A stretch of DNA of 64,000 nucleotides from Deferrisoma camini S3R1 (GTDB lineage: Bacteria > Desulfobacterota > Deferrisomatia > Deferrisomatales > Deferrisomataceae), in NCBI RefSeq assembly GCF_000526155.1, contig NZ_JAFN01000001.1, positions 3,288,264 to 3,352,263 on the forward strand, in the 5' to 3' direction. The number at the start of each line of letters is the position of its first letter. The stretch's first letter is position 1. Of the stretch, positions 1 to 7,587 are shown piece after piece. The position numbers were made by a program, and so were the translations under genes. The notes beneath the pieces were generated by a model, which worked only from the letters and a program-made list of their open reading frames with translations, searched no databases and was not told the origin of the DNA.

Positions 1-23
1 CTGGATCGACGCGTAAGCGGCGG

Positions 24-98
24 CATGAGAAGGCGCGGCGATCGGATGCCGCACTCGCGCCCGGCCGGAACCAGGCCCCCACCCCGCACCCCGCACCC
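24..98 (-). repeat. Dispersed intergenic repeat, module M1 (copy)
   Basis: Positions 24-92 are almost base-for-base identical to about 52247-52315, and the core (CGGATGC then GCACTC then CGGCCGGAACCAGGCC) recurs in diverged form near 44137, 46190, 47510 and 49410. It lies in the 176-base stretch before the CoA-transferase stop codon, where I see no gene. The overlapping short open frame is simply the repeat. Confidence 0.75.
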
Positions 99-176
99 TG
101 GCAATACGTTTGCAGGTCTTAGTACCTTCCCCGTTGTAGGGCCCCGCAGGGGCCTGATGGAGCTTCCCGGCCGCTG

Positions 177-935
177 TCACCGGCTCCAGAACCCCTCGGG
201 GTCGTAGCGCCGGATCACGGCCAGGTCCTCCGCGGTGGGCTCGGGGGTCCGGGGCACGGGGCTCGGGATCACCACGGGCCACCCCGTGAGGGCGCGGACC
301 TCGTCCGGGTCCACCCCTGGGTGGACCGAGGCCACCACCATCTCCCGGGTGCGGGGGTGGAATGTGAACACGCATTTGTCCGTGATCACGGCCGCCGGGC
401 CGCCCCCGGGCAGCCCGTTCTCCTCCCGCCAGGTTCGGCCGGTGCCGTGGCCCGGGCTCGTCACGTAGCGCACCCGCTCCACGAACCGCCGGCGCTCGTG
501 CTTCATCACGATCACGAGCCGGCCGGCCATGCACGCGATGTCGCACGCCCCGCCGCTGCCGGGCAGCCGGATTCCGGCGCCGTCGGGCCCAACCTCGGTG
601 GTGTTCAGGTTTCCGTACCGGTCGATCTCGGCCCCACCGATGAACCCCAGGTCCACCCGGCCGGCCTGCAGCAGGCCCATGGCCAGCTCCATGCCCATGC
701 ACATGCGCGCGCCCCTGAGGTTGGGGGGGTCGCTCATGGTGATCAGGGGGTCCGGGGTGGGCGAGTCCCGCAGCACCCCGTTCTCGAACAGCCCCACGGC
801 CTGGGGCGCGTGGGTGGACCGGGCCAGCAGGAACGCCAGAAGGGGCAGGCGCATCCCCACGAACACGAGCTCCCGGTCGCCGATCTCCCGGGCGGCCCGG
901 GCGATCATCAGCTCCCCGGGGGTGTAGGCGGCCAT
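177..935 (-). CDS. CoA-transferase subunit B (glutaconate CoA-transferase beta-like)
   Basis: About 252 residues, last gene of a minus-strand operon. It resembles the beta subunit of family I CoA-transferases of the glutaconate/3-oxoacid type: an N-terminal stretch AAYTPGELMIARAAREI, a central block with GFIGGAEIDRYGNLN, and GSGGACDIACMAGR, typical of the CoA-binding fold. The enzyme would move CoA between acyl carboxylates in the cytoplasm; the substrate cannot be read from sequence. I chose the ATG at 935 because the family homology begins there. The frame stays open to 1073 but that extension overlaps subunit A and looks non-coding. The stop of subunit A lies 17 bases upstream. Family assignment is strong; substrate unknown. 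Confidence 0.85.
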   Translation of the reverse strand: MAAYTPGELMIARAAREIGDRELVFVGMRLPLLAFLLARSTHAPQAVGLFENGVLRDSPTPDPLITMSDPPNLRGARMCMGMELAMGLLQAGRVDLGFIGGAEIDRYGNLNTTEVGPDGAGIRLPGSGGACDIACMAGRLVIVMKHERRRFVERVRYVTSPGHGTGRTWREENGLPGGGPAAVITDKCVFTFHPRTREMVVASVHPGVDPDEVRALTGWPVVIPSPVPRTPEPTAEDLAVIRRYDPEGFWSR

Positions 936-952
936 GGTTCGTCCTCCCCGGC

Positions 953-1879
953 TCAGTACCCGAAGTCCGCGGCCACGGTGTACGCGTGGTCCCGCACGGC
1001 CAGGGCCTCGAGCCGTCCCGCGGCCCGCAGCCGCTCCACGTACTCGGTGTGGTCGGCCAGGCCGGTGACCCACTCGTCCAGCCAGGCCTCAAACCCCTCC
1101 CGGGTCCGGCTGGCCCGGTGGTACTCCCGGTAGAACCCGTGGTCCCGGTTGGTGTACCCCTGGCAGGGGGAGGGGTGGCTGCCCCACCGGGCCTCCACCA
1201 CGGCGCTCACCCGGAACCCCGGGATCAGGGTGCGGTTGGGGTCGCTGGCGATCACCCAGGGCGGCACGATCTCCTCGGCCACCACGAGCACCCGGTCGGC
1301 CGCGAACGCGGCCTCCTGGGTCACCCCCAGGTTGCCCCAGGCGTGGGCGTTGCCCCGGGCGTCGGCCCGCTGCACGTGGAGTACGGCCACGTCGGGCTCG
1401 ATGGCCCGCACCGCCACCAGGGGCTCGCCCGTGAACGGGCAGCGGGTCGGGACGAGACCTGGGTTGCGCTCGAGCAGGCTGCTCCCCAGGGCCGTGCGGG
1501 TGGGCAGGTACGGCAGGCCCTGACTGGCGGCCTTGAGCCCGGTCTGGATCGTGAAGTTGGTGTGATCCACCACCTCCAGGGGCCGGGGCTCCCCCCGCTC
1601 CACGGCCCGCCGGAAGTTGTACCCCGACCCCATCATCACGTTGCCCACCCAGGCCGCCTCCACCCGGGCCACGGCCCCGGCCCCGATCAGCACGTCGAAC
1701 AGCATGTCCGAGATGGGGCCGATCAGGGTGAGATCTCCGATGCCCTGGCGCACCATCTCGTAGCCCACCGCGAACGGGATCAGGGACTCCAGGGCCGCGC
1801 CCATGACCACCCGGTCCCCCGGGTGGACGAACAGCCCCACCGCTTCCTTCAGGGTGTAGATCTTCGTCTCCATGCTCAT
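953..1879 (-). CDS. CoA-transferase subunit A (glutaconate CoA-transferase alpha-like)
   Basis: About 308 residues. Features of the alpha subunit: an N-terminal METKIYTLKEAVGLFVHPGD, then GDLTLIGPISDMLFDVLIGAG and VDHTNFTIQTGLKAA. It would pair with the downstream subunit B as a heteromeric CoA-transferase. In-frame ATGs occur at 1891, 1879 and 1873 and none has a clear Shine-Dalgarno sequence, because a palindromic repeat abuts the start; 1879 is a compromise. The operon order (XRE-cupin regulator, DUF2889 protein, subunits A and B) suggests acyl-CoA or aromatic/fatty acid catabolism, but no other catabolic gene is in view. Confidence 0.83.
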   Translation of the reverse strand: MSMETKIYTLKEAVGLFVHPGDRVVMGAALESLIPFAVGYEMVRQGIGDLTLIGPISDMLFDVLIGAGAVARVEAAWVGNVMMGSGYNFRRAVERGEPRPLEVVDHTNFTIQTGLKAASQGLPYLPTRTALGSSLLERNPGLVPTRCPFTGEPLVAVRAIEPDVAVLHVQRADARGNAHAWGNLGVTQEAAFAADRVLVVAEEIVPPWVIASDPNRTLIPGFRVSAVVEARWGSHPSPCQGYTNRDHGFYREYHRASRTREGFEAWLDEWVTGLADHTEYVERLRAAGRLEALAVRDHAYTVAADFGY

Positions 1880-2098
1880 ACCAGGTCGCATTCGAAGCCA
1901 GCGATTTGGGGGCCGTTGGACCGGAGCGCTACGGCCGAGCCGTTCAAGCCGCTCGGCGCAGGGGGGCGCCCGCGGCGCGTGCTCTCACGCGCCGCAGCGG
2001 ACCGAGCCGTAGCGGCTTCGGCGAGGCCGTCTTTTCCGGCGGAGGACCGACGGCCCCCAAATCGCCCCTCTATGAGCTCATCTTGATCGCAAATTGGT
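1879..2098. repeat. Palindromic intergenic element between the DUF2889 and CoA-transferase genes
   Basis: A 16-base perfect inverted repeat, GCGATTTGGGGGCCGT (1901-1916) and its complement (2050-2065), encloses a nested pair GCTACGGC (1928-1935, 2006-2013) and a central perfect 10-bp hairpin GCGGCGCGTG/CACGCGCCGC (1972-1995). The outermost ends both read roughly ATACCAxxTxGC into the element. The whole could fold as one long stem, in DNA or RNA, inside an operon. The outer end resembles the TGATACC/TTGCGTTC repeat seen near 11110 and 44250. Confidence 0.7.
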
Positions 2099-2099
2099 A

Positions 2100-2552
2100 T
2101 CAGTCCTCGGCGAACACCAGACAGGTGTTCTTGAGGCGCTTCTTGCCGTGGGCCACGATCTCGTCCTCGGTCATGGTCTTCTTGAGCTCGTCCCAGTAGT
2201 TGACCGAGGCCCCGATCCGGATCATCGACACCAGGCGCACGGCATCGGTGATCAGCTCCACCATGTGGGCGCAGCCCCGGGGCCCGCCGAGCCGGCGGCT
2301 GATCTCCTTGACGATGCCCCGGCCGATCGTGAGCCCCTCCAGCCGCCGCACCCCCTCGGCGCCGGCGTGGCACCGGTTCAGGGGGGCCTTGGTCATGTTG
2401 GCCCGGGCCTCCTCGATCAGCCCGTCGGACAGCCGGACCCGCAGCTCCAGGTGGAACGAGTGCTCCAGGTCCAGCAGGGTGCTGGTGACCAGCAGGTGGT
2501 CCTCGTCCACCTGCTTCACGTTGGAGTGGATCGAACGCTGGAAGATGTCCAT
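2100..2552 (-). CDS. DUF2889 domain protein
   Basis: 150 residues. The sequence from RSIHSNVKQVDEDHLL through DLEHSFHLELRVRLSDG to ANMTKAPLNRC matches the DUF2889 family as I know it; members are often near acyl-CoA metabolism genes, but no activity is established. No signal peptide or membrane segment. It begins 6 bases after the stop of the XRE-cupin regulator, so the two are probably cotranscribed. The stop codon TGA forms the edge of the palindromic element separating it from the CoA-transferase genes. Confidence 0.75.
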   Translation of the reverse strand: MDIFQRSIHSNVKQVDEDHLLVTSTLLDLEHSFHLELRVRLSDGLIEEARANMTKAPLNRCHAGAEGVRRLEGLTIGRGIVKEISRRLGGPRGCAHMVELITDAVRLVSMIRIGASVNYWDELKKTMTEDEIVAHGKKRLKNTCLVFAED

Positions 2553-2558
2553 GGCTAC

Positions 2559-3098
2559 CTAGAAGCTCGGCGGGGTCACGACCCAGATGGCCCGCATCAC
2601 GTCCGGGCCGGGGTTTCGCCACCGGTGGGGGATCGACGAGGTGAAGTAGATCGAGTCGCCGGGCTCCATGCGGTACTCCCGGCCCCCCAGCTCGAACACC
2701 AGGGTGCCCTCGAGCACCGTGCCGAACTCCTCGCCCTCGTGGGTGTACTCGCCCTCGCTCTCGCCTCCCGGCAGCAGGGTGAAGAAGATCACCTCCATCT
2801 TCCGGTTCGGCACCTTGGATGCCCCGAACTCGAAGATGACCTTGTCCTTTACCACCTCGTAGGGCACCCGGTCGGCCTTCTTGAGAAAGTAGACCTGCTC
2901 GTCCCGGTTGTCGGCGAACATCTCGCCGATGCTTACCCCGAGGGCCTGGGTGATCTTCTTCAGGCTGGCGATCGAGGGGGAGTTCTTGTCGTTCTCGATC
3001 TGGGAGAGGAAGCTTTTGGAGAACCCCGTTCGTCTAGCGAGCTCCTCCAGGCTGAATCCTCGGGCCCTGCGGGCCTGCTTGAGTCGTTTCCCGAGCAT
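2559..3098 (-). CDS. XRE-family regulator with C-terminal cupin
   Basis: About 179 residues in two parts: an N-terminal helix-turn-helix of the XRE/Cro type (GKRLKQARRARGFSLEELAR, then TGFSKSFLSQIENDKNSPS) and a C-terminal cupin_2 sensor domain (YTHEGEEFGTVLEG with EPGDSIYFTSSIPHRW). Proteins of this build sense a small molecule and usually control adjacent catabolic genes. ATG 3098 is chosen because GGAG lies 9 bases upstream; an in-frame TTG at 3113 overlaps that site. It leads the operon, so it may control itself and the CoA-transferase genes. Confidence 0.88.
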   Translation of the reverse strand: MLGKRLKQARRARGFSLEELARRTGFSKSFLSQIENDKNSPSIASLKKITQALGVSIGEMFADNRDEQVYFLKKADRVPYEVVKDKVIFEFGASKVPNRKMEVIFFTLLPGGESEGEYTHEGEEFGTVLEGTLVFELGGREYRMEPGDSIYFTSSIPHRWRNPGPDVMRAIWVVTPPSF

Positions 3099-3141
3099 GG
3101 GCGTCGTCTCCAACCGCGGTTTTGCAGCCCCAACCCAGTTC

Positions 3142-3169
3142 TTGTAAACGAAAGTGCGCTACAGGTCAA
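3142..3169 (-). promoter_or_regulatory. Putative sigma70-type promoter of the XRE-cupin operon
   Basis: Read on the minus strand: TTGACC (3169-3164), a 16-base spacer, then TTACAA (3147-3142), about 44 bases before the start codon. Spacing and hexamers fit a housekeeping promoter, and the GTTTACAAGAAC around the -10 is a possible operator for the XRE protein. Read by eye only. Confidence 0.4.
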
Positions 3170-3217
3170 CCACGCCTTGACTCGCCCCCCCGCCCGTGGG
3201 AGCATAAACCCCCTTGC

Positions 3218-3290
<73 letters not shown>

Positions 3291-3294
<4 letters not shown>

Positions 3295-3700
3295 TTCGAA
3301 AGGAATCGCCGCTTCCGCAGGGGAGCGGCGTCGTCGTTTGGGCGGGCAGCGAAGCCGGGGGGAAGGGGCACGCTCGGAGGATGAGACCCCCCGATGGGGT
3401 TCGACGATTCCGCAGGAGAGCGGAATCGGACGATCCCGAAGGGATCGCCCGAAGGGCGAGGCTCAGGGAGGGGCCGAGTCCATCCCGGAGGGCGTGCCAT
3501 TCGAAAGGAATCGCCGTTTCCGCAGGGGAGCGGCGTCGTCGTTTGGGCGGGCAGCGAAGCCGGGGGGAAGGGGCACGCTCGGAGGGTGAGAACCCCCGAT
3601 GGGGTTCGACGATTCCGCAGGAGAGCGGAATCGGACGCGCCGAAGGCGCGCCCGAAGGGTGAGGCCCAAGGAGGGGCCGAGTCCATCCCGAAGGGCGGAG
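3291..3700. repeat. 205-bp tandem duplication starting at the tRNA-Arg 3' end
   Basis: Copy 1 spans 3291-3495 and copy 2 spans 3496-3700; both begin GCCATTCGAAAGGAATCGCCG and are nearly identical throughout. Each contains two hairpins: CGCTTCCGC/GCGGCG near the start and CGATTCCGC/GCGGAATCG in the middle. The second half of each copy carries short inverted pairs such as CGATCCC-GAA-GGGATCG, changed to CGCGCC-GAA-GGCGCG in copy 2 with pairing kept, which suggests selection for an RNA structure. No protein gene is credible here although several frames are open. Confidence 0.85.
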
Positions 3701-3807
3701 CCTCGGGAGGCTCGTAGCCAACTAACCTTTTTGAGGCGGGTGGGAAACTCTTGCGGACCCGGGGGAGGGGTTGTCCTCTGCAGGGAGGCGGATGCAAAGA
3801 TTTTTGG

Positions 3808-3835
3808 TGGACATGAAAGGCGGGATGCGTATATT
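3808..3835 (+). promoter_or_regulatory. Putative promoter of the Abi_2-associated RNA
   Basis: TGGACA (3808-3813) and TATATT (3830-3835) with 16 bases between; a second AT-rich -10-like GATAAT follows at 3839-3844. It is a local AT-rich island in otherwise GC-rich DNA and lies directly upstream of a structured, T-tract-terminated segment. Confidence 0.5.
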
Positions 3836-3841
3836 TTAGAT

Positions 3842-3931
3842 AATCATCGCATTGGCCGAAAAGGAATATGGAGAGCATACCCGCCAAGCCTCTGCCCCTT
3901 CAGGGGATACGCTCACTTTTGGCGGGTTTTT
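3842..3931 (+). ncRNA. Candidate structured small RNA upstream of the Abi_2 HEPN gene
   Basis: From the promoter to a T-tract at 3927-3931 is about 90 bases with no open frame of note. The 3' half folds into a 9-bp stem ACCCGCCAA (3879-3887) with TTGGCGGGT (3919-3927), enclosing a small CCCC-TTCA-GGGG hairpin (3895-3906), and ends in TTTTT as an intrinsic terminator would. It ends 42 bases before the Abi_2 start codon. Abi-F-type HEPN proteins have been described as toxins held in check by an adjacent RNA. The position here fits that, but expression and function are inference. Confidence 0.5.
3879..3931 (+). terminator. Intrinsic terminator-like hairpin between small RNA and Abi_2 gene
   Basis: A 9-bp perfect stem, ACCCGCCAA/TTGGCGGGT, followed by TTTTTG. 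If it terminates, the Abi_2 gene would be read only through leaky termination or its own promoter, giving excess RNA over toxin message. Confidence 0.55.
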
Positions 3932-3973
3932 GCTTTATGGGAGGCGAGTTGCCAGCAATCTGGGGGGCGACCC

Positions 3974-4939
3974 ATGAGGTACGAGAAACCCTTTCTTACC
4001 TATGAGGCCCAAGCGCAGAGACTCCTCGAACGGGGGATGCAGGCCGACCCCGAGCAGCTCGTCCAGACCCTCCAGCAGGTGAACTACTACCGCCTCAGCG
4101 CCTACTGGTATTCCTTCCGCGAAGCCGATCCGGACGACCCTACTGGAAAGATCCGTCTTAACCGGTTCCGAGAAGGGACCCGCTTCCAGGACGTGTGGTC
4201 CCGCTACACCTTCGATCGCCAACTTCGCGTTCTCGTGATGGACGCTATCGAACGCGCAGAGATCGCCATCCGAACCCGAGCCGTCCATCTCTTCTGCGAA
4301 GCCCATGGACCTTTCGGATATCTGGATCTTTCCAACTTTCACCGCCAGTGGAAAACGAGTGATCACACCTCCTGGCTCTTGGGGATGCAGAAACGAGTCG
4401 AACATGCAAGAGAGGAATTCGTACGTCACTATCGCACACGATATACGGAAGAGCGGCACCTCCCTTTCTGGATGCTCTCGAGCCTTATGACGTTTGGAGA
4501 TCTTTTCACGTTTTGCAGGAATCTTCAGAAGCCCATGCTTCGAAAACTGGCAGAAGAATTCGGGCTGGTGGACGATATCCTGAAGTCTTGGCTACAGGTG
4601 TTGAACTTTGTCCGAAATGTCTGTGCCCATCATGGAAGGCTTTGGAACCGGGAAATGCCTATCAAACCGAAGATTCCAAGGGGCCGGAAACACCCTGAGT
4701 GGCATAACCCTGTAAAGGTGCCTGACAATCGGATCTTCGGCGTATTGACTGTGCTCCGGTACTTGATGAACCAAGTAGCCCCACAGTCCCGGTGGTCATG
4801 CCGGCTGGTGCGCTTGTTGAAAAATTACCCTGAGTTGTCGCGAGAGGCCATGGGCTTTCCAGAAAACTGGGCTCAGTGTCCCATCTGGCACAACTGTCGA
4901 GCCACCCACCTGCTGCGGGAGGTGAACCTCACCAACTGA
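3974..4939 (+). CDS. Abi_2 family HEPN protein (AbiD/AbiF-like abortive infection)
   Basis: 321 residues, about the usual family length. The N-terminal MRYEKPFLTYEAQAQRLLER and NYYRLSAYWYSF, then the motif DAIERAEIAIRTRAVH (about 90-105), LPFWMLSSLMTFGDL (163-177) and NFVRNVCAHHGRLWNRE (211-227) are hallmarks of Abi_2. The last contains an RX4H pair (R214, H219), the catalytic signature of HEPN ribonucleases; R100/H105 forms a second RX4H-like pair. Expected role: an RNase that arrests growth on phage infection, in the cytoplasm. ATG 3974 follows GGGGGG 8 bases upstream; the frame is open further upstream but that is repeat DNA. Codon use is less GC-biased than that of the neighbours, and the gene sits beside a tRNA, both pointing to transfer. 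Confidence 0.88.
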   Translation: MRYEKPFLTYEAQAQRLLERGMQADPEQLVQTLQQVNYYRLSAYWYSFREADPDDPTGKIRLNRFREGTRFQDVWSRYTFDRQLRVLVMDAIERAEIAIRTRAVHLFCEAHGPFGYLDLSNFHRQWKTSDHTSWLLGMQKRVEHAREEFVRHYRTRYTEERHLPFWMLSSLMTFGDLFTFCRNLQKPMLRKLAEEFGLVDDILKSWLQVLNFVRNVCAHHGRLWNREMPIKPKIPRGRKHPEWHNPVKVPDNRIFGVLTVLRYLMNQVAPQSRWSCRLVRLLKNYPELSREAMGFPENWAQCPIWHNCRATHLLREVNLTN

Positions 4940-5570
4940 CAAGAGGGTGGGACGGGCTTGCCCCCCTTCGGGAAGGGGGCCATGGATGGGCCACGGGGTG
5001 GGCGGCACGGGTTGAACGAGACGGCCACTGTGGTGCTGCTGTGCACCCGGTGGCCGTTTTGCCGCCCGAGAAGACCCGCCCTCAACAAAACAGGAATGCT
5101 GGTAGGGCGGCCTCGTACGGTGTCGGATACTCGTGGATCGGCAACATTTCCGACATGTGGAAAGAATGGATAGCCGCCTCCGAACCCTTATTGGAGTACC
5201 CAGACCCTCGGTATCCGACTGGTGGCCGAGATTGGAAGGAAACGTGCAGAGGACGAGTGCCAAAGGGCACTCTCTCGAGAGAGGATAGAGAAGGTGCGGG
5301 GACTTTGGTAACGGACACGATGCTACAAGAGGGAGGACTTGGGGAAGTCCGCCGAGAGCGAAGCTTTCGTCGGGGGCCATGAGACAGCTGGACGGCGGCC
5401 CGGGGTGAAGGACTCCGTGGGTGCGCTGGAGCTCGGCGGATCATCCGGCCGCGCTCTTCCACGAGGGCGTTTGTCAGGGGGCTCCCTCGGGGAGCAACGA
5501 CCGGCGCCTGGATGAAGAAAGGGGAAAGGCGGCCAGGCGGCTTGCGAGGTCATCGGCGAAAAAGGCAGCC
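4940..5570. other. Intergenic stretch without a recognisable gene
   Basis: About 630 bases between the Abi_2 gene and the antitoxin remnant. Several frames are open for 60-190 codons but none resembles a protein family and they overlap each other. Base composition is more even than in the core genes. Probably decayed accessory DNA. Confidence 0.6.
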
Positions 5571-5735
5571 ATGCGTGAGACCGTGTCCGCAACGGAAGAA
5601 AAGGTCCACCTGGGTGCGACGCGCGAGTAGGCGGCTAACCACCTGGAAGGGGTGGTGATCGAGTCCCGGGGTCGGCCCCGGGCGGTTCTGTTGTCGTTCG
5701 AAGAGCATCAGAGCTCAAACAGGCCTAGCAGGTGA
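5571..5735 (+). pseudogene. Phd/YefM-type antitoxin remnant
   Basis: The frame starting at ATG 5571 reads RETVSATEEKVHLGATRE, hits TAG at 5628-5630, then continues in the same frame with GVVIESRGRPRAVLLSFEEH to TGA at 5733-5735. The first part matches the DNA-binding start of Phd/YefM antitoxins and RPRAVLLSFEE is their usual middle motif. The stop and the shortened central section make it inactive unless read through. It is followed 60 bases later by a broken PIN toxin, the normal partner order. Confidence 0.65.
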
Positions 5736-5795
5736 CGTGGCGACAGGAGGTACTGGCCCGGTCTGGCCGTGTGAGGTTCGGGGGGCGGTGAGCCC

Positions 5796-6060
5796 GTGAG
5801 AGTTCTGCTCGACGCGAATCTGTTTGTCAGCTACCTGCTCGGCCCTGGCCGGAAAGGTCCGGTGGATGCTGTTGTGAGGGCGGAGAGCCTCGGGCGGCTT
5901 GCCCTGCTTGTGCCCGCGGGGCTGTTCGAGGAGATCAGTCCGAGGAGGGTAAGGCGTATCTTGCGGAGCGGATCCGGTAGGGTACGGAGGAGCTCCTCGA
6001 GGCCCTCCGAAAAGTCGGGGAGGTACTTCCGGCGATTTCCGAGCCGGCTCGTCCTCTCCC
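5796..6060 (+). pseudogene. PIN-domain (VapC-like) toxin remnant
   Basis: Starts at GTG 5796 with RVLLDANLFVSYLLGP, the first PIN motif with its acidic residue, and LLVPAGLFEEIS. Near 5940-5950 the reading frame shifts: the continuation AYLAERIR, a TAG stop, then EELLEALRKVGEVLPAISEP lies in another frame. Everything after about residue 90 of the family, including the later acidic residues, is absent. Such proteins are tRNA/rRNA-cutting toxins when intact; this one is not. Confidence 0.65.
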
Positions 6061-6105
6061 CCACGGGGGCGGGGTCGGCAAGGGGGGCAGAAGACCCCGG
6101 CCCGG

Positions 6106-6237
6106 GGGCAGGTCCAGGACGGAGATGTTGGGGAGCACCTTCTCGCCCTCCAGATCCCGGCCCACCCGGGGGGACGTGCCGAACGGAACGGCCGAGACGT
6201 TGTCGGGGTGCTGGGTCCCCATGACCGGGGGGATCCG
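6106..6237 (-). pseudogene. Possible N-terminal fragment of an archaeal-type PEP carboxylase
   Basis: One minus-strand frame contains RIPPVMGTQHPDNVSAVPFG, which resembles the conserved N-terminus of archaeal-type phosphoenolpyruvate carboxylase (IPxxMSTQHPDN). Only some 40 residues are preserved and the downstream part is missing, so if real this is a relic. The match is recalled, not searched; chance similarity is possible. Confidence 0.3.
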
Positions 6238-6314
6238 GGTCGGAGGGGCGTGCGGGGAGCGGCCTCGAACTCCCAGCATGGCGGGCCCTCCCGGACGGAT
6301 CGTCCGGATCGGAG

Positions 6315-7421
6315 TCAGGAGCCGGTCAGGAATCGGGCCTCCAGGAAGTCGCAGACCGGGCCGGGGTCGTCCAGGGGGAGCACCGGCACGGGAAGGTCGA
6401 GGGCTGCGTCGCTGACCACGGCGATCAGGCGGTGGTCCAGAAGGCGGCCGTCCGGGGCGGCGCACAGCAGCTCGGGGCTGCGGGCCGCCCGGTGGACCTC
6501 GATCTTGGGCAGGGTGCCCGTCTTGTATCCCTCGGTCAGCACGATGTCGGTCTCGGTCATGAACCGGTAGATGATCTCTTCCAGGGTCATCTCGCCCCGG
6601 CCGTTGGGGTGCACCATGGCGAGCTTCTCGGCCGAGGAGATCACCATGGGGCTCGCCCCGGCCCGGGTAAGCCGCCAGGAGTCCTTGCCTTCGTGGTCGA
6701 TCTCGAACCGGTGAGCATCGTGCTTGATGGTTCCTACCCGGTACCCCCGCCGGGTGAGCTCACGGATCACCTTCTCGAGCAGGGTGGTCTTGCCTGTGCC
6801 CGATTTGGCCACGAACGAGACGGCCGGGGGCCCGAAGCCCCGGAGCCGGGCCAGGTGCAGCCGGCACGCGTCCAGGTCGGCCGGGGTGTGGACGTTCCGA
6901 AACGCCAGGCCCGCCGGGTCCAGCACCTCCAGATCGTCCCGGCCCACGATCCGGGTCCGGACCTCCGAGATCAGGTCCAGCACCTTCAGGTTCCCCCGTC
7001 GGATGCGCTCCTCCATCGCGGCCACGCAGGTCTTGGCGTACACCGCGCACAGCGGCTCGAACCCCTCCTTCCCCCGGGGCACCACCACGTCCCAGCCCCG
7101 GCGGAGCCCGTACAGGTGGCGGATCACCCTGCGGTTCAGGAACGGCATGTCTGCGCCCACGACCACCGCGTGAAGGCTCTGCACGTGCTGGAGCCCGGTG
7201 GTGATCGCGCCCAGCAGCCGGGCCTCGGGGTACTCGTCCGCCACGGCCTCCAGCCCCAGAGCCCGGAAAGGGGCCGGGTCCGGGGCGACCACCAGCACCC
7301 GGTCGAAAAATCCCTCCAGGATGCGCCGGACCCGCTGGAGCAGCATCTCGCCTTGAAGCTCCCACCGCCATCGCTTTTCGTGGCTGTTCGCCAGAATCAC
7401 GGCCGTTCGGGTGTCTCGCAT
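6315..7421 (-). CDS. MobA-MobB fusion: molybdenum cofactor guanylyltransferase and GTP-binding adaptor
   Basis: 368 residues in two parts. Residues 1-195 resemble MobA (GADMPFL at 89-95, FEPLCAVY at 121-128, FRNVHTPADL at 174-183), which attaches GMP to molybdopterin. Residues 200-368 are MobB, with the P-loop VAKSGTGKTT (204-213), RVGTIKHDAHRFEID and DIVLTEGYK. The product would supply bis-MGD for the NapA-like enzyme encoded nearby. Odd: the normal MobA GTP-binding signature near the N-terminus (LAGGxSxRMGxDK) is replaced by ILANSHEKRWRWELQ, which lacks the two glycines and the usual lysine spacing. The MobA half may therefore be altered in activity. It is divergent from the thioredoxin-CcdA pair. 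Confidence 0.85.
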   Translation of the reverse strand: MRDTRTAVILANSHEKRWRWELQGEMLLQRVRRILEGFFDRVLVVAPDPAPFRALGLEAVADEYPEARLLGAITTGLQHVQSLHAVVVGADMPFLNRRVIRHLYGLRRGWDVVVPRGKEGFEPLCAVYAKTCVAAMEERIRRGNLKVLDLISEVRTRIVGRDDLEVLDPAGLAFRNVHTPADLDACRLHLARLRGFGPPAVSFVAKSGTGKTTLLEKVIRELTRRGYRVGTIKHDAHRFEIDHEGKDSWRLTRAGASPMVISSAEKLAMVHPNGRGEMTLEEIIYRFMTETDIVLTEGYKTGTLPKIEVHRAARSPELLCAAPDGRLLDHRLIAVVSDAALDLPVPVLPLDDPGPVCDFLEARFLTGS

Positions 7422-7587
7422 GGGCGGCTCCGGTTCCTGCGGTATGTGTCCAGCTCCGGCTCCCGTGGGGCGGAGCGAGAACGAGCGCTCGAGATTCTAC
7501 GACGAGGGCACTACACAAACAAAACGTATCGGGTAAGTTTTCAGAAGTAAAGCCGTATGAAAGGACCCCACGAGCCGGAGGCGAGCC

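Noticed and set aside
1906-2199. A small plus-strand gene within the palindromic element
   Set aside because: Its sequence is the inverted repeat itself, and it overlaps the DUF2889 gene on the other strand.
4876-5382. A plus-strand frame of 168 codons overlapping the Abi_2 3' end
   Set aside because: No recognisable motif, no SD, and composition unlike neighbouring genes; probably decayed DNA.
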